Positions 22,777 through 34,225 of a DNA stretch of 64,000 nt are shown here, in pieces. The notes beneath the pieces are model-generated. The model saw only the letters and a list, made by a program, of their open reading frames with translations. It ran no database searches and was not told the origin of the DNA. Both the position numbers and the translations under genes were made by a program. The stretch comes from Talpa occidentalis (taxonomy: Eukaryota > Chordata > Mammalia > Eulipotyphla > Talpidae): positions 81,079,106 through 81,143,105 of the forward strand of contig NW_023601104.1 in the NCBI RefSeq assembly GCF_014898055.3, written 5' to 3'. Position 1 is the first letter of the stretch; every line of letters begins with the position of its first letter.

Positions 22777-25760
22777 AAAAAATAAAAACCTAAGAAGCTA
22801 AATAATATAAAATGAAATGGGCGTTAGCAGGCAACCTCTCTGCAGAGATGGGTACAAAGAGTAATTTAGAAGAAACTATAACTTCTGTAGTAATTTATAC
22901 AATTATGAGCAAATCTACATTCAGAAACATTCATTGCAAGTATATTTAGTTAAAAAGAGTTTCAAAATATGTGGTCAATAAGTATTTGAATGCTCATAAG
23001 GTACATAGAATAAAATAAAAATGGACATTGCAAATGTGAAGATATTAATTAGAGATAATGTTTCATTTGTTGACTAAAATAATTTTTCAGTAAAGTTTGT
23101 GATTTTAAATATACATGGTATTTTACTACTGTCCTGATTTTTCATGTCCTGATTTCTCTTTATCTCTAATTATCACATCTGCCTTTTCTAGAACTGTACT
23201 CTCTACAGTTAAACTGTATTTTCCTCTCCAGAAAATGTCCTCCTACATCAAAATCAATTTAAGTAAGACTTGTCTCTTGCACCTGAGTTTATGTTTTCAA
23301 TAGCCTACAATAATCTATTTTTGTTTCTTTCCCACATCCATTTTTTAACAGTAGTAGTCATTAATAATCAGGAGAAGTCAATAAAGTCTCTTTTGGTAAG
23401 CACATGTTTACGCTATAATATTTTTTGGTAAATTTTTAGATACAAAGCTTTGGCACTAAGTTGTATTAAAAATATGTAGATATATAATTCACTTGTTTAT
23501 ATCTTTTTTTTCACTTATTTTTAGGGTACTGATCACTTTATCTTATTTTCCTTTTTCTTGAGAGCACAGACTGTGAGTTTAATTTTCCTTGAGTACTCCT
23601 CCACAGTGCCAAACCCTGTGATTCACACGTGGGCGCTCAATTTATGTTTAGGGATGATTGGGGTGGCGGTTCTTAACCTTTTTCTTTCTGTGGCACACTT
23701 TCGAATAATAGAATTTTTTGATGATCTGTTTGAAGGCATGAGGCATGAAGCAACTTGAAACAAGTCAACAATAATTACAGAATAACCACTCTGAAGGTAT
23801 ATATGTCTTTCAGTATCTGTGCAAGCATCCATGGTTACTTCCCTGAGTAAAATTGCTTAAGGTGCGGAAGGTGTTCTGGTTAAAAGTTTATGGAGCAAAA
23901 TTTTTTCATGTTTTCTTTTATTAGACTGATAATGAGCATGCTGCTTCTTACTGGTAGCTGGTTACACCACCGTTCCACTGAGAACAGTGGATGTTTTGGC
24001 TACTCTTCCAGACCTCTGCACTGAGACAAAAACTCCAGCACGGTTCTAGCCAGGGTGATCCTAGGATGACTAAGCCTCCCAGCCCCGCCCCTTAAAGTGC
24101 CTGCCTGAGGAAGCTCGGCACTGCTAGAGAAGCTTACAGTGTACTCCATCCAAAACCTGGTGTGAGGCAGGCCCCTGATCATCCTCTTAGAGCTGATATC
24201 TTAGTAAGCTTGCAATTTTAAGTCCTCTCTCTGTCCTTTGAGATGTAAATCTACCCCTTCAAACTGTTTCCTCAAGGCCTGATTGTTGTTCCTTTTGCTC
24301 AAACCCCTTCCAGCCCCTAATATCTGCTGTATAGTCACTTCATATCCCTGTTCTCTCCACCCAAACTAGTATGTAGCAATTAGCGTTTTCTTTGAATTCA
24401 GTCTTTTCATACATCCATCCACACATGTACATGATCATTTCATTTTTTGGTTAGGGGTGTTGCTGTTATATACAAAGTGGTGATAGTATATATACCTTTT
24501 GGCATGTTCCTTTTCTAACAATATATTTTGCAAAATCTTTCAAGCCAAATCATCTCTGATTGAAATGTATTTCATGTGGAGTCACATAAATAAAATAAAA
24601 ACCCAGGGAGAGAACGCTCATGGCTTCCTTGCTTCAATTTGTACCACTTGCTTCTTGCCATAATAATCTCTTCTCCTCCTAACAATCTTCAATTAACAAA
24701 TTCAGGTGAAGTCACATGACTAACACCCCCTTAACACTTTGCAGTGCCTTCCCTTAGTGCACCCAGCCTTTCAAAAGTCTCTCCTGCTTTGTTTTGGTGA
24801 AGTTGAGTTCTACTCCCTGTTGCCACAGAATTACTGATTAAATTTGTCCTTAACCACTTTAGTGTACAGCATTGTTTATCTTTGACAGCATTATGTTGCA
24901 TTATCTGCTTAAGTCAATATTCTCAGTTGCTGCAGCAGTAAAATTTTACAGGTTGATCACAACTGGGTTCCTATCGGGAAATAAGCACTTGGCTGATGCA
25001 TGCTGGACCTGTGTTAAGAGACAAGGCTCCTTGCATCGCTTGCGTTTCTGCATATCTGGTTGGCAGAAGCACTGACTGTGCTTGTTCAAGATTACCTTCT
25101 CAAGAATATATGTGCAGTGAACAGCCTTGGAAGATAAAGATAGGAACAAAGGGCATGCTTATTTATTGTCCAGTAGAATAGAAATGATATATCCCTTTAG
25201 AACAAGGGTCAGACCGCTCACTGCCCAATATAAAAGACTTAGGTTCCCTGACCTTGGTTGACATTCCTCTCCTGCAATGCAACTCTGTGTGTGTATAGTT
25301 ACCATCTGACCCTCTTTGTATTACCCTGTGGGAACTGGAGCTCAGGGAGCTGGTGGCCCAGAGATCACAGACGAATCTGGCTGATGCAACCTGCAAGTAT
25401 GGATATCAACTCCAATTTGTGGTGCAATGAACTTGAACTGTGAGAAAGAGGAGACAGGAGGGAGCTGGACAAATAAATTCTCCCTCTTCCCTCCTTCCCA
25501 TGGTCAGTTCCTGACCATAACTTATCCTTGCAGCCCATAGATGAAAATCCTAAGTGCAAAGTAGATGTATGGCCAGCCCTGACTTTGAAGACTTCTTATA
25601 AGGTGGTAGCCAGGCAGTAAATCATTCCACATTGCTTCGTAGCTTTTCTTAAACTCACTGCCCCTGGTTTTTCCTTCCCAACTGGAATGGCAATGCCTTA
25701 ATCATTGCCTTGGGTTCAGTTTTCTTAAGAATCCAAGCTAAAACAGCAGCTAAATAAAAA
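22777..25760. other. intergenic, no gene seen
   Basis: This is AT-rich sequence without convincing coding frames. A MER5-like remnant is possible at about 23660-23780 ('GGTTCTTAACCTTTTTCTT'). Nothing else was recognised. Confidence 0.5.
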
Positions 25761-25764
25761 AGAG

Positions 25765-26430
25765 GACTATGTTCAATGGAATACTATTCAGTTATATAAA
25801 AAAAATGAAATCCTGCCATTTACTACAACATGGATAAAACTACAGAATAGTTAGTAAGCTTAGTGAGATAAATCAGACAGAAGAAGATAAATTTGGGGCC
25901 TCCCCTGGTGGCGCAATCAGTTAAGCGCAGCGCTGTGAAGCTGTCCGCAGCCTCTGCAGCACAGGTTCGATCCCGGCCAGCCAGTGAGAATCCCACATGG
26001 CCCACTGCTCCCCTTAGCAGTGTGTTTCAATCAGTCTACCTGTTCTGTTCCCCGCTCTGTCTCACCGGTTCGTGTATGCATGAATAAATAGATCTTTAAA
26101 AAAAAAAAAAGAATATTTGCTCAATTAAAAAAAAGGATAAATTTTGATTTTCATAGTGAAACTATGATTTCACTGATATGTAGTAAGTATATTGAGGAAA
26201 CAAACAGATGAATTAAATAAAACAAAAATAAGATTTTGGACTATAAGACCAATTAGTGGTTATCAGAAGGAAAGGGGGAAAGAGTGGGTGGGTAAATGGT
26301 GACAAACAGGACAATGGTGTGGAAAAGGATAGAATTGGACTTTTAACAGTGAATCCAGTGTAGTAAGTATACCTGAAACTTAGGTAATGTCATAATGCAG
26401 TGCTACTTTGTTTTTTAAAAAGAGGACAAT
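25765..26430 (+). repeat. old L1 3' end split by a SINE
   Basis: L1 ORF2 end and 3'UTR. 'TTCAATGGAATACTATTCAG' and 'ACAACATGGATAAAACTACA' match the terminal ORF2 region. The SINE at 25895-26135 interrupts it. The remainder to about 26430 is diverged 3'UTR. Confidence 0.7.
25895..26135 (+). repeat. tRNA-derived SINE in an old L1
   Basis: Clear head GGGGCCTCCCCTGGTGGCGC and B box GGTTCGATCCC. GATAAATTT is duplicated at 25886-25894 and 26136-26144. The A-rich tail is interrupted by a short non-A stretch at 26112-26127. Confidence 0.9.
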
Positions 26431-26635
26431 AGATTCTAAAACAAAAAACAAATAAACACACGCCCTTCAAAACACACATTCTGGAAGCATAAATAATTTC
26501 CTAAAGTTCAATATGAGGAGTGCTACTATAGAGTTATGTATGGTTGTATAAAGTGCTCCAGGGGCTTCAATGAAAGCTGATTCATTCTGAAGAGTGTGGG
26601 TGGGGATGTCAATAGCAAACTACAGAGAAGAAGCC

Positions 26636-27524
26636 TGTATTTGTTGCCGAGTCTACTGTAACAACATATCTCAAACTGAGTGGCTTATACAAAATAAATT
26701 TACTTCACACAGTTCTGAAGGTAAAAAATTTGAGATCTAAGTGTCAACACTATTAGTTCCCTTTGAGGGCTCTGAGGTATGGATCTGTTGCACTCTGTAG
26801 GGTAAAGAAAATGTCAGGCTTTTCTGCCCTCCCGCCATCAGGATAGATGATGGATCCTTGAGGTCCTGAATGCATGCCTGATGGCGGGCACCTGGAATAG
26901 GGTGTGGGCATAGGTAGATGGGATTCACCTGGGCTAAGACTGTGCTTTTAAGGGCAGCATCACGGGGACGCCAGCAGAAGCCGAAAGAGAAGCCAAGAGA
27001 GAAGCAAAGAAGCAGAAGCAGAGAACGCCAGAGAGCCCAGAGAGGGTGTGGATTTGCTGGGGGCTGGGAGGACTGCCAGCCTCCCAGCCCCCCAGCACCC
27101 CTGCCTGCCGTGTACCTGGTAATCCCAATAAAAGCCTGCAAAACCACTGAGGACTCTGACTCCTCCTTCACCCAGTCTTCATGGGATCAGAAAACCTGCA
27201 CTGTGGTCCATTCCTGCCCCTACACACTCCTTTCTCCTGGCCTCCGGTGTTTATGGCAGTCCTTGGCATTCCTTGCCATGTAACTTTCTGCCTTCATGCA
27301 TACATGATATTTCCCCTGTGTGGTGTCTGTTTCCAGATCTCCCCTTTCTATGTGGATGCCAATCTTTCTAATTAGGGCCCACTCTATTCCAATATGACTT
27401 AATTTTAACTACTTACATCTGCAAAGACCCTATTTCCAAATAAGGTCACATTTTAATGTACTGGGGACTAGGACTTACAACATATAATTTTAAAGGAGGA
27501 CATGATCCAACCTATAACATGGTG
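26636..27524 (-). mobile_element. MLT1-type (ERVL-MaLR) LTR, split by LTR D
   Basis: Read on the minus strand it follows the MLT1 pattern: TGTTATAGGTTGGATCATGTCC at the start, 'CCTTATTTGGAAATAGGGTC' and 'TTTGCAGATGTAAG' in the middle, and 'AAGCCACTCAGTTTGAGATA' near the end. It is an ancient mammalian LTR, opened by the younger solo LTR at 26796-27224. Confidence 0.8.
26796..27224 (+). mobile_element. solo LTR D, inside an MLT1 LTR (5-bp TSD)
   Basis: A 429-bp LTR, TGTAGGGTAAAG... to ...CTGCCCCTACA, with CACTC duplicated at 26791-26795 and 27225-27229. It shows the same promoter-like and 'CCCAATAAAAGCC' polyadenylation sections as LTR C. It is the best-preserved copy of the family in this window. 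Confidence 0.94.
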
Positions 27525-29150
27525 GTACATTTGAGCTGGATCTCAACAGTTCAACAGGACTTTGTCAGGCTGATAGTGGATGATTGAAGTTATAGCACAA
27601 CACGAATGGCATGCATGTGAATGGAGTTCTGAAAAGGCTTGTTTAATTTTAGGAAAGATCAGAATTTAGTATGGTTGGACAGCAGAGCTAGTTTAAAGTG
27701 CGTGTAGTTGACATGTCAGTTGAGACTTTCCTATCATTTGGAAATGGCTTAAACCCCAAATTCACCACTGTTAGAATCTGGGGCCTCCCTGGTCCCTCCC
27801 CAACAACTTTACGAATTTCATTGAGGGATGCTGTCTTCTACTACATCAACTTAACAGGAGAGCCCTGTTTCTCCAGTTTCCATTTAAAAAACGGGAGTTA
27901 AGAATCTTAAGATTTGAGAGGTTTTTGGAGAGAATTACATGGCAAAATTTGCAACTCTTCCATCTCTTGACTTCATTCCTCTCTCATCTTCATGAAACAA
28001 CAAATTCTTTCTCATTTTTCATGCAGAAGCGTTCTGCCTACATTTGGGTGCTTTCAGATTTCATCTTCTGTGCCAAGCACCCATTTGGGTATTTTTTTTT
28101 CCAAATATAATTCCCTTCCCATGAGGAATTCTGAGAAATAAATTTTTCTCATCTCATTATATGTGTATTTTTAAAGAACTTAAAAACATCCCCATGAAAG
28201 TGTTAAAACTTACCCATCATATTACAAAACTGTTAACATTTTGGTATTTTTTGTTCCTGTCTTTAATATATTTCATAACTAGCTCATTCTGTAACACATT
28301 TTTTCATATTCTGACTTTAAAAATAATTTTATATTCTATTGTGGGGAATTTCCAGTGTTGCCAAAATTGATTTGAAAGCCTAATTTAATGACTTCATAAT
28401 ATTTTTTATATGGACTGAATCAATTAAAGATTTCTCTATAGTTGGACATTTAAGTTGCCATATTTCTATGGGTCTAACTTAAGCTGTGATAAACATTTTG
28501 GTACATGAAATTTAATCTGCATATCTATAATTATCACAGCTAACTAGATGAGAAATGAGTCAAGGGAGAAAAATATTTCAAGGCTTAAGATACTTGTTGC
28601 TACATTATTTATTTAAAATTTTCTTCAAACAGGGGAGTGGAATGATCAGAAATATAATTTGTATAGGGAAAAGATCATTTGAACTTGACCTGAACTAAAA
28701 GATCATTAGAACTAGAACTTAAACTTGAACTGAACTGTGGCAATAGAGATTGAAGGCTGTGGATGTACAAAGGAAGATTGAGTATAGGGATATTTTTAGA
28801 ATATTTTAGAGTCCAAAGGAAGTGGTAATTGAATATGGGAAGTGAGAAACATCAGGAACCAAAAAACAGCCTCAATTTTGGACCTGCCTAACTAGGGGAA
28901 TACTAGTGTTGTTAATTCAGAAAGAAGACAGTGAGGTGTACAGATGTTTAGAAGATAACACGTCTTGAGATACCTGTTGTTTGAATGATATATCAGTTTT
29001 TTAAGGTTTAGGTGGACTCTAATAGGCCTTTGGAAATATATTTACTGGCAGAGAACATCAGTTTGTTTTTGCAGGACTGGCATCTAGGGTTAGCTTTAGA
29101 TTTTTTTCATAGGAGGGTCTTTGGGTAGCAATTGGTTAGAACTCTTGTCT
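27525..29150. other. intergenic, no gene seen
   Basis: AT-rich sequence. A diverged L1-like minus-strand stretch may cover about 28380-28520. I recognised nothing else and no coding frame. Confidence 0.45.
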
Positions 29151-29159
29151 TACGGCTAC

Positions 29160-30320
29160 ATTTATTTAGCAAATACCTTCAATTTTTTTTTTTTGAGGTA
29201 ACACAGGTTTGCAACACAGTATATGTTTTAGGAATACAAGTTCACACCTCTTCAAACCTACTTTACTACAACATGCCTACCCACTAACAAAATATGAATA
29301 ACCCTCCACCGAAGTTCACTGGACCCCCTCCACCTTTTGCTACCATTCCTCCCACCTCTGTTGACTTCAGTTCTGCAGTCAGAATCTAAGGGTTTGCTTT
29401 TGACTGTTCTTTTGCTTTGTTCCATTATATTCCAGGTAGAAGTTAAATCATTGGCTGTATTTCTGCTTCTGACTTATTTTTCTTAGCACAATTGCCTCCA
29501 GTTCCATTCATGTTATCAGAGAGCTTTATGCAGTGGCAGTATCATAGCCAATGGTTTATCCGAGGCGCGATTATTGCTAACTGAAAACTTATCCCATTCA
29601 TGTTGTCAGAAATCACAAGATTTCATCTTTCATTTTAACAGCGGAGTAGTATTCCATTGTGTATATGTTACCTCTTTATCTAATCATATGTCTTTGGGCA
29701 TTTTGATTGTTTCCAATTGCAAATATTGCTGCAATGAACATAGGAGTGAATGAATCTTTTATAGTCTTTGGACAGACACCCAGCAGTAAAATTGCTGGAT
29801 TATATGGTAGTTCTATTTTTAATTTTTTTCCAAAAACTCCATACTATTTTCTCTAAAAATGTTGGACCAGCTTACATTCCCACCAACAATGTCTGAGTGT
29901 TCTTTTGTTCCCCCACACTCTCACCAACACTTGTTTCTGGCCTTCTTGATAAAAGCCATTCTCACTAGTGTGAGGTGACAATTCATTGTAGATTTGATTT
30001 GCATTTTTTAAAATAATAAGTGACGATGAGCATTTTTTTTTGATGTGCCTACGGGTTATCTGCATGTTTCATTGTATGTGTCTGAGTATCTATTCACAAT
30101 TGCCCATTTTTTTGATTGGGTAATTTGCCTTTTTGTTGTTGAGTTGCTTGAGTTCTTTATATTTCTTGGATATTGACCCCTTTTTTGGATAGAAGATGTG
30201 TAAATATTTTCCCCCATTCAGTAGGATGTCTTTTTATTTTAATGTTTATTTCATTGTACAGAAGCTTCTTCATTGGATGCAGTCCCATTTATTTTTTCAA
30301 GCACTCTTTAAAAAATTTAA
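29160..30320 (-). repeat. older L1 3' portion, split by U4 fragment
   Basis: The minus strand carries a decayed L1 ORF2 C-terminal region. A frame at 29853-30065 contains RRHIKKKCSSSLIILKNANQ. The 3'UTR lies toward 29160. The U4-derived insert at 29521 lies within it. Confidence 0.8.
29522..29595 (+). pseudogene. U4 snRNA 3'-truncated retropseudogene
   Basis: The first ~74 nucleotides of U4 spliceosomal RNA. It has the 5' end AGCTTTATGCAGTGGCAGTA, the U6-pairing and 5' stem-loop part 'TTTATCCGAGGCGCGATTAT', and then 'TGCTAACTGAAAACTTATCCC'. The rest of U4 and any poly-A are absent. Near-identical copies of CCATTCATGTTRTCAGA flank it (29504-29520 and 29594-29610), a TSD expected from L1-driven reverse transcription. 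Two bases of the usual loop (GA in AATGAGG) are missing. It is not a functional gene: the upstream sequence is L1, with no snRNA promoter elements visible. Confidence 0.9.
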
Positions 30321-31941
30321 ATTTCAAGTATATTTGGTCATGTAAATAGACAGGGAATGACAAAGCATCCAAGTCAGCCTTGGTAGCAAATGCTGGCCTC
30401 CATTTCTTCTTATTCTGTTAATGCTGCCACTTCAGCAATTCTTGGGAGACTCCTCCCTCTTCTTCTTCCCTTGCTGTGGTTTTAGTAAACCCAGCACTAT
30501 ACCATGTGGATCCAAGGGTGGGCACATATTTCAATTCAGCCAATCAGAGTCAAAGGGGCAGAAGTCTAGGAGTTCCAGTGGGAACTGCTTCAAAAAGCGC
30601 TTTGCATAGGGTTTGTTAAAAGAATAACATGTAGAACTCAAGAAGCTCATAGCTATTTCATTTGCCTGGCAATGAAATTAACCCCAAAAATGTAGATCTG
30701 AGTTAATGCTGATGGTATAACTCAAGTCCTATCATCCAAGCACATAGATAGCAGTTCTTGGGCTTTTCAGTCCCATGAGGCATTGAAGCTCCCCTTTTTT
30801 ACATTGGTAAAAGAAATAGAAGACACAAGAAACTGAAAGATGTTCCCTGCTCATAGACTGGAAGAATTAACATTGTTAAAACATTCATCTCATCCAAAGC
30901 AATGTACAGATTGAACACAATCCCTGTCAAGGCTCCAAAGACATTCTTCAAAGAAATTGACCAAACATTTCTGATATGTATACAGAACAACAAAAGGCCT
31001 CAAATAGCCAAAACAATTCTGACCAAAAAAAGAGGAAGAGTGGTGGCACTACACACCCAGATTTCAAATTATACTACAAAGCTATAATAATCAAAACAAT
31101 ATAGTACTGGAACCCAAAAAAAAGACAGACAAACCAATGGAATAGAATTGACAGTCCAGATATAAACCACACATCTATGGATATTAATCTATGACAGAGG
31201 AGCCAAATGTATACACTGGAGAAAAAAGTGTCTCTTCAAAAAATGACATTGGTAAAAACAGGAAAGCCACATGATCACCATCTCACACCTAACACAAACA
31301 CTAACACAAAATGGATTAAATACATTGAAGAAAACATAGGTTAAGTGCTCCATAATATTGCGCTCAGTGGTGTCTTTGTGCAGTTGTCTCCAAAGGCAAG
31401 AAAGAAAATTAAATATAAATAAATCATACTGTATCAAGCTAAAAAGCTTTATACAACAACAACAAAAATATCAGTAAGTAAAACAAAAAGACACCTGAAT
31501 GGAAAAAAATATTCACACACCATTCATCTGACAAGGGGCTAATATCCAAGATTTACTAAGCACTCATACAACTCAACAAAAAGGAAAGAATAGCCCAATA
31601 AAAAACGACAGAAGAGCTAAATAAATGCTTTTCCAAAGAAGACATATAGATGTCCAACAGACACATGAAAAAGAAGTTCAATGTCACTTACCGTCAAGGA
31701 AATGCAAATCAAAACTACAAGGAGATAACCATCTCACACCTGTCAAAATGACAGAACAAGTGCTGATAAAGATATGGAGAAAAGGAAAGTAGTACACTGT
31801 TGATGGGAATGTAGATTGGTCCAGCCACCATGGAAAATACTACGGAGATTTCTCAAAATATTAAGAATAGAGCTACCATATGGTCCAGCAGTTCCACTCC
31901 TAGGTATCTACACAAAGAAATCAAAATACTAATTCAAAGGG

Positions 31942-31991
31942 ATATATATATATATACACCCTATATATATAGGGTGTATATATATATATAT
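31942..31991. repeat. perfect 50-bp palindrome in a (TA)n tract
   Basis: Alternating TA arms surround a core ACACCC-TATATATATA-GGGTGT. Every base from 31942 to 31991 pairs with its mirror partner. Direct repeats like TTCAAGGGATATAT flank it (about 31933 and 31991). It can form a cruciform or hairpin. Confidence 0.93.
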
Positions 31992-32146
31992 TCAAGGGAT
32001 ATATATGTTTATTGCAGCATGATTTATACTAGCTTAGATATGGAAGCAGCCTAAGTGTCTCAGGACAGAGGAGTGGATTAGAAAAATGTGGTACACAATC
32101 ACACAGACACACACACACACACAAAGGAATACTACTCAGCTATTTT

Positions 32147-32743
32147 ATTTATTTATTTATTTTTGTTGCATTACTATATTTTTTTTTAAATAAATTTTAT
32201 TTTTGTATTCCCCATACAATTGCAATCCCCTTCTTTTGACCCCAATCTCTCCCCTCCCCGCCCCCCACCCCCCATTGAGTGTCTCTGGTTCATAGTTGTT
32301 TGTTGATTTTGATTTTCACTTTCTTATAGTTATTCATTTTCCTGGTCCCTTATTTAAGTTTTCTGGATTCCTGCTATGAGTGAGACCATCCGGTATTTTT
32401 CTTTTTCTTTCTGGCTTATTTCGCTGAGCATGATCCCTTCCAGGTCCATCCATGTTGCTGCAAATTGCATGTGTTTATCTTTTTTGAATGCTGAGTAATA
32501 TTCCACGGTGTATAAATACCACATCTTCTTGATCCAGTCATCTATTTTTGGGCATTTGGGTTGTTTCCAAAGCTTAGCTATTGTAAACAGTGCTGCTGTA
32601 AACATAGGGGTGCAGGTGCTCTTTGGAATTGATGTTTCTGTGTCCTTTGGGTAAATACCTAGGAGTGGAATTGCTGGATCATATGGAAGCTCTAAAAATA
32701 TGGGATGATTCACGAATTTGCGTGTCATCCTTGCGCAGGGGCC

Positions 32744-32789
<46 letters not shown>

Positions 32790-32800
32790 AAAGCGAGCAC
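32147..32800 (-). mobile_element. U6 snRNA-L1 chimeric retrogene
   Basis: On the minus strand the order is U6 snRNA (32800 to 32694), then the L1 ORF2 3' end and 3'UTR (32693 to about 32190), then an A-rich tail. The target-site duplication TACTCAGCTATTTT lies at 32133-32146 and 32801-32814. The L1 part starts AGAGCTTCCATATGATCCAG, equivalent to about position 22229 of the full-length L1. It belongs to the young lineage, unlike its older host L1. A 124-codon remnant of the ORF2 C-terminus ([20 protein letters not shown]) is still open. This is the known U6/L1 chimera type, made during L1 reverse transcription on joined or switched templates. Confidence 0.93.
32694..32800 (-). pseudogene. U6 snRNA pseudogene, full length
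   Basis: All 107 positions of U6 are present on the minus strand, from GTGCTCGCTTTGGCAGCACA through ACAGAGAAGATTAGCATGGC to a terminal CCATATTTTT. The ACAGAG box and AGC triad are intact. Changes are few: CTTCGG is CTTTGG, and the 3' section reads GAATCATCCCATA instead of GAAGCGTTCCATA. No TATA, PSE or DSE precedes it, since its upstream flank is ORF2 of an L1. Transcription as a real U6 gene is therefore unlikely. Confidence 0.93.
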
Positions 32801-33284
32801 TACTCAGCTATTTTAAAAAATGAACTCTTGCCATTTGTGACAACATGGATGGAACTGGAGGGGATACTAATCCAAGTCAGAAGGAGAAAGACAAAAATGG
32901 GATAGTTTCATTTATATGTGGAATATGGAAAAACAAAATAAAGGGTCAGATAAAACCAAACCAGTAACAAACCCTAGAAATCTGACAGTGGAATCGAGGC
33001 TACAAAAGAGGGAGAGGGGAAATGATAGTGAAGAGGGGATGAAATGGACTATGGGGAACTGTGGGTGTCTTGGTGTGGGTGTGGGGTGAGGACATGCATC
33101 TGAAGATGTGCGAGTCTACGACTTTCAATCACATACAATGTAAACCAATCAATAAATAAGGAAGGAAGGAGGAAAGACAGAAGGAAGGAAAAAATTAAAT
33201 TTCCTTTTTATCTTTTTTTATTTTTATTTTTATATTCCCCATACAATTGCAACCAAAATTTCCATTTTATCTTAAAACATTTTT

Positions 33285-33532
33285 TTTAAGATTTATTTAT
33301 ACAAGCACTGGGTACAGTCAGAGGCGCGGGAGGGTGAGAGAATTCACCAGAGTCAGAGCGGGGAGCAGAGCAGGCAGAAGGACCGAAGTACGCTGCTGAG
33401 GGGAGCAGCGGGCGGCAGGAGATGGGACCCTCCTCTGGTGGCCAGGGAGCAGCCGGGGATCGAACCGGTGCTGCAGAGGCTGTGGGCAGTTTCGCAACCC
33501 AGCGCTCAACTGCTGCGCCACCGGGGAGGCCC
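33285..33532 (-). repeat. tRNA-derived SINE with 16-bp TSD
   Basis: A minus-strand SINE ending at its head (CCACCGGGGAGGCCC on the plus strand). TATCTTAAAACATTTT is duplicated at 33269-33284 and 33533-33548. The exact duplication implies a recent insertion. Confidence 0.94.
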
Positions 33533-33944
33533 TATCTTAAAACATTTTGAATGGGTTTCTGTCATACAACCAAAGAAGTCCTAACTAAGAAAGGTTCAAG
33601 TTTAGAAAAGGTTCAAGTTTTCAAAAGTTTCAGCTCTCAGGATAAAACTAAAAGGAATCGTACTGAGACTACATGAGTATTCTCTTTTACATTAAACAGC
33701 TAACAAATATGTATGGAACATCTACTGTTGTGCCAGGCACTGTAAGTCTTCACATAAGGCAGGTTAATTAAAGGTATGTGGTTACTGGGGGGGTGGGGGG
33801 AGGCAGTGATAGGGAGAAGGGTGGGGGGTATAGGAGAGGGAGGCAGATGGGTTGTGGGCAGGCGTGTTTTGGTGGAGGGAAAAGAAAATTAAAGGTATGG
33901 TTACAGAAATATTTTTATGGACAGCTTATTAAAATATCATTATA

Positions 33945-34211
33945 GGGCCTCCCCTGGTGGTGCATCGGTTGAGCACTGGGCTGCGTTGTGAAGCTTCCCT
34001 TAGCCTCTGCAGCACCACTTCGATCCCCGGCCACCGGCGAGGATCCACATGGCGCGCAGACCTCTCCTGCCACCCGCTACTACTCTCAGCAGTGTGTTTT
34101 GTCAGTCTGCCAGTTCTGTTCCCCGCTCTGGTGAATCCTCTCACCCTTCCGTGCTTCTGACTGTAACCAGTGCTTGTATAAAAAAATAAATAAATCTTTA
34201 AAAAAATAAAT
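33945..34211 (+). repeat. tRNA-derived SINE with 14-bp TSD
   Basis: Head GGGCCTCCCCTGGTGGTGC and an (AATA)n tail. AAAATATCATTATA is duplicated at 33931-33944 and 34212-34225. Confidence 0.94.
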
Positions 34212-34225
34212 AAAATATCATTATA

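Larger units (their letters stand above)
30770..33195 (+). repeat. older L1 3' half, host of the U6-L1 chimera
   Basis: A decayed L1 ORF2 and 3'UTR, more diverged than the copy at 17084. It includes 'TGCTCATAGACTGGAAGAAT', 'AACATGGATGGAACTGG' and a 3'UTR ending in purine-rich sequence. It is interrupted at 32147-32800 by the U6-L1 insert, with the ORF2 text resuming exactly after the duplicated TACTCAGCTATTTT. It contains a TA-palindrome at 31942. Confidence 0.85.

Noticed and set aside
32694..32800. A working U6 snRNA gene
   Set aside because: No TATA, PSE or DSE upstream. It is fused to L1 sequence, has a TSD and carries substitutions in its 3' part.
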